A DNA stretch of 32,420 nucleotides, from the IMG/VR virus record IMGVR_UViG_3300031920_000339, positions 1-32,420 of that record; one strand, given 5' to 3'. Position 1 is the first letter of the stretch. Every line of letters starts with the position of its first letter. This document shows positions 32,368 through 32,420 of the stretch, in pieces. The notes beneath the pieces are model-generated. The model was not told the DNA's origin, did no database searches, and worked only from the letters and a program-made list of their open reading frames with translations. This stretch comes from a virus. The position numbers and the translations under genes are program-made.

Positions 32368-32420
32368 GAATTTTCTTTATAATACATAAAGACGAAGACA
32401 AAAATGAGAATAAATGTGTC

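Noticed and set aside
32293-32420. Open minus-strand frame rich in Phe, Ile and Val at the window's right end
   Set aside because: It overlaps the candidate promoter, has no clear start in the window and its composition is what AT-rich spacer DNA gives by chance. It could be the end of an upstream gene, but this cannot be supported.
1-32420. CRISPR array, tRNA gene, insertion sequence or diversity-generating retroelement
   Set aside because: No regularly spaced short repeats, no tRNA-like fold noticed, no transposase or reverse transcriptase, and no template/variable repeat pair at the ends of the tail genes.

Overview
The window is the late structural region of a tailed bacteriophage or prophage with a siphovirus-type (long, non-contractile) tail. 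Every convincing gene lies on the minus strand, so transcription runs from base 32420 towards base 1. Genes are packed with ATGA or TAATG overlaps or gaps of a few bases. Most starts have AGGAGG-like ribosome sites, and the promoters are sigma70-like. The DNA is visibly AT-rich. A GT9 (heptosyltransferase-type) domain and the style of the signals suggest a Gram-negative host, but the host cannot be named from this sequence. No integrase, repressor, lysis or replication gene is present, so lifestyle cannot be judged.

Layout in transcription order. (1) Packaging and head, 32292-22292: probable small terminase, large terminase, a promoter, portal, a small unknown protein, an S49 protease with a coiled-coil C-terminus that seems to carry a nested scaffold start as in lambda C/Nu3, a decoration-type protein, a lambda gpE-type major capsid protein, two further head genes, a frame-disrupted mini-gene, a head-tail adaptor and a head-closure-type protein. 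(2) A seven-gene cassette of about 6.1 kb, 22295-16149: a fused GT4-GT9 glycosyltransferase, a GT2 glycosyltransferase, a radical SAM enzyme, a sulfotransferase-like protein, two SAM methyltransferases and a GT-like small protein. It sits inside the head-tail connector genes, is translationally coupled at both ends and has one strong internal promoter. (3) Tail, 16168-1: tail-completion and terminator-type genes, a Com-like zinc-finger protein, tail tube, a tail assembly chaperone pair with a dnaX-type -1 frameshift site, a 1856-residue tape measure, distal tail proteins (discoidin domain, hub with a PEGA domain, OB-fold-like protein), a promoter carrying a 22-bp perfect palindrome, and a repeat-containing tail fibre cut by the window edge.

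The structural genes together give an ordinary lambda-like head with a long flexible tail. The unusual part is the glycan-type cassette embedded among the virion genes. The most economical idea is that it builds or modifies a sugar on the virion, possibly methylated or sulfated. Modification of host surface polysaccharide is the main alternative.
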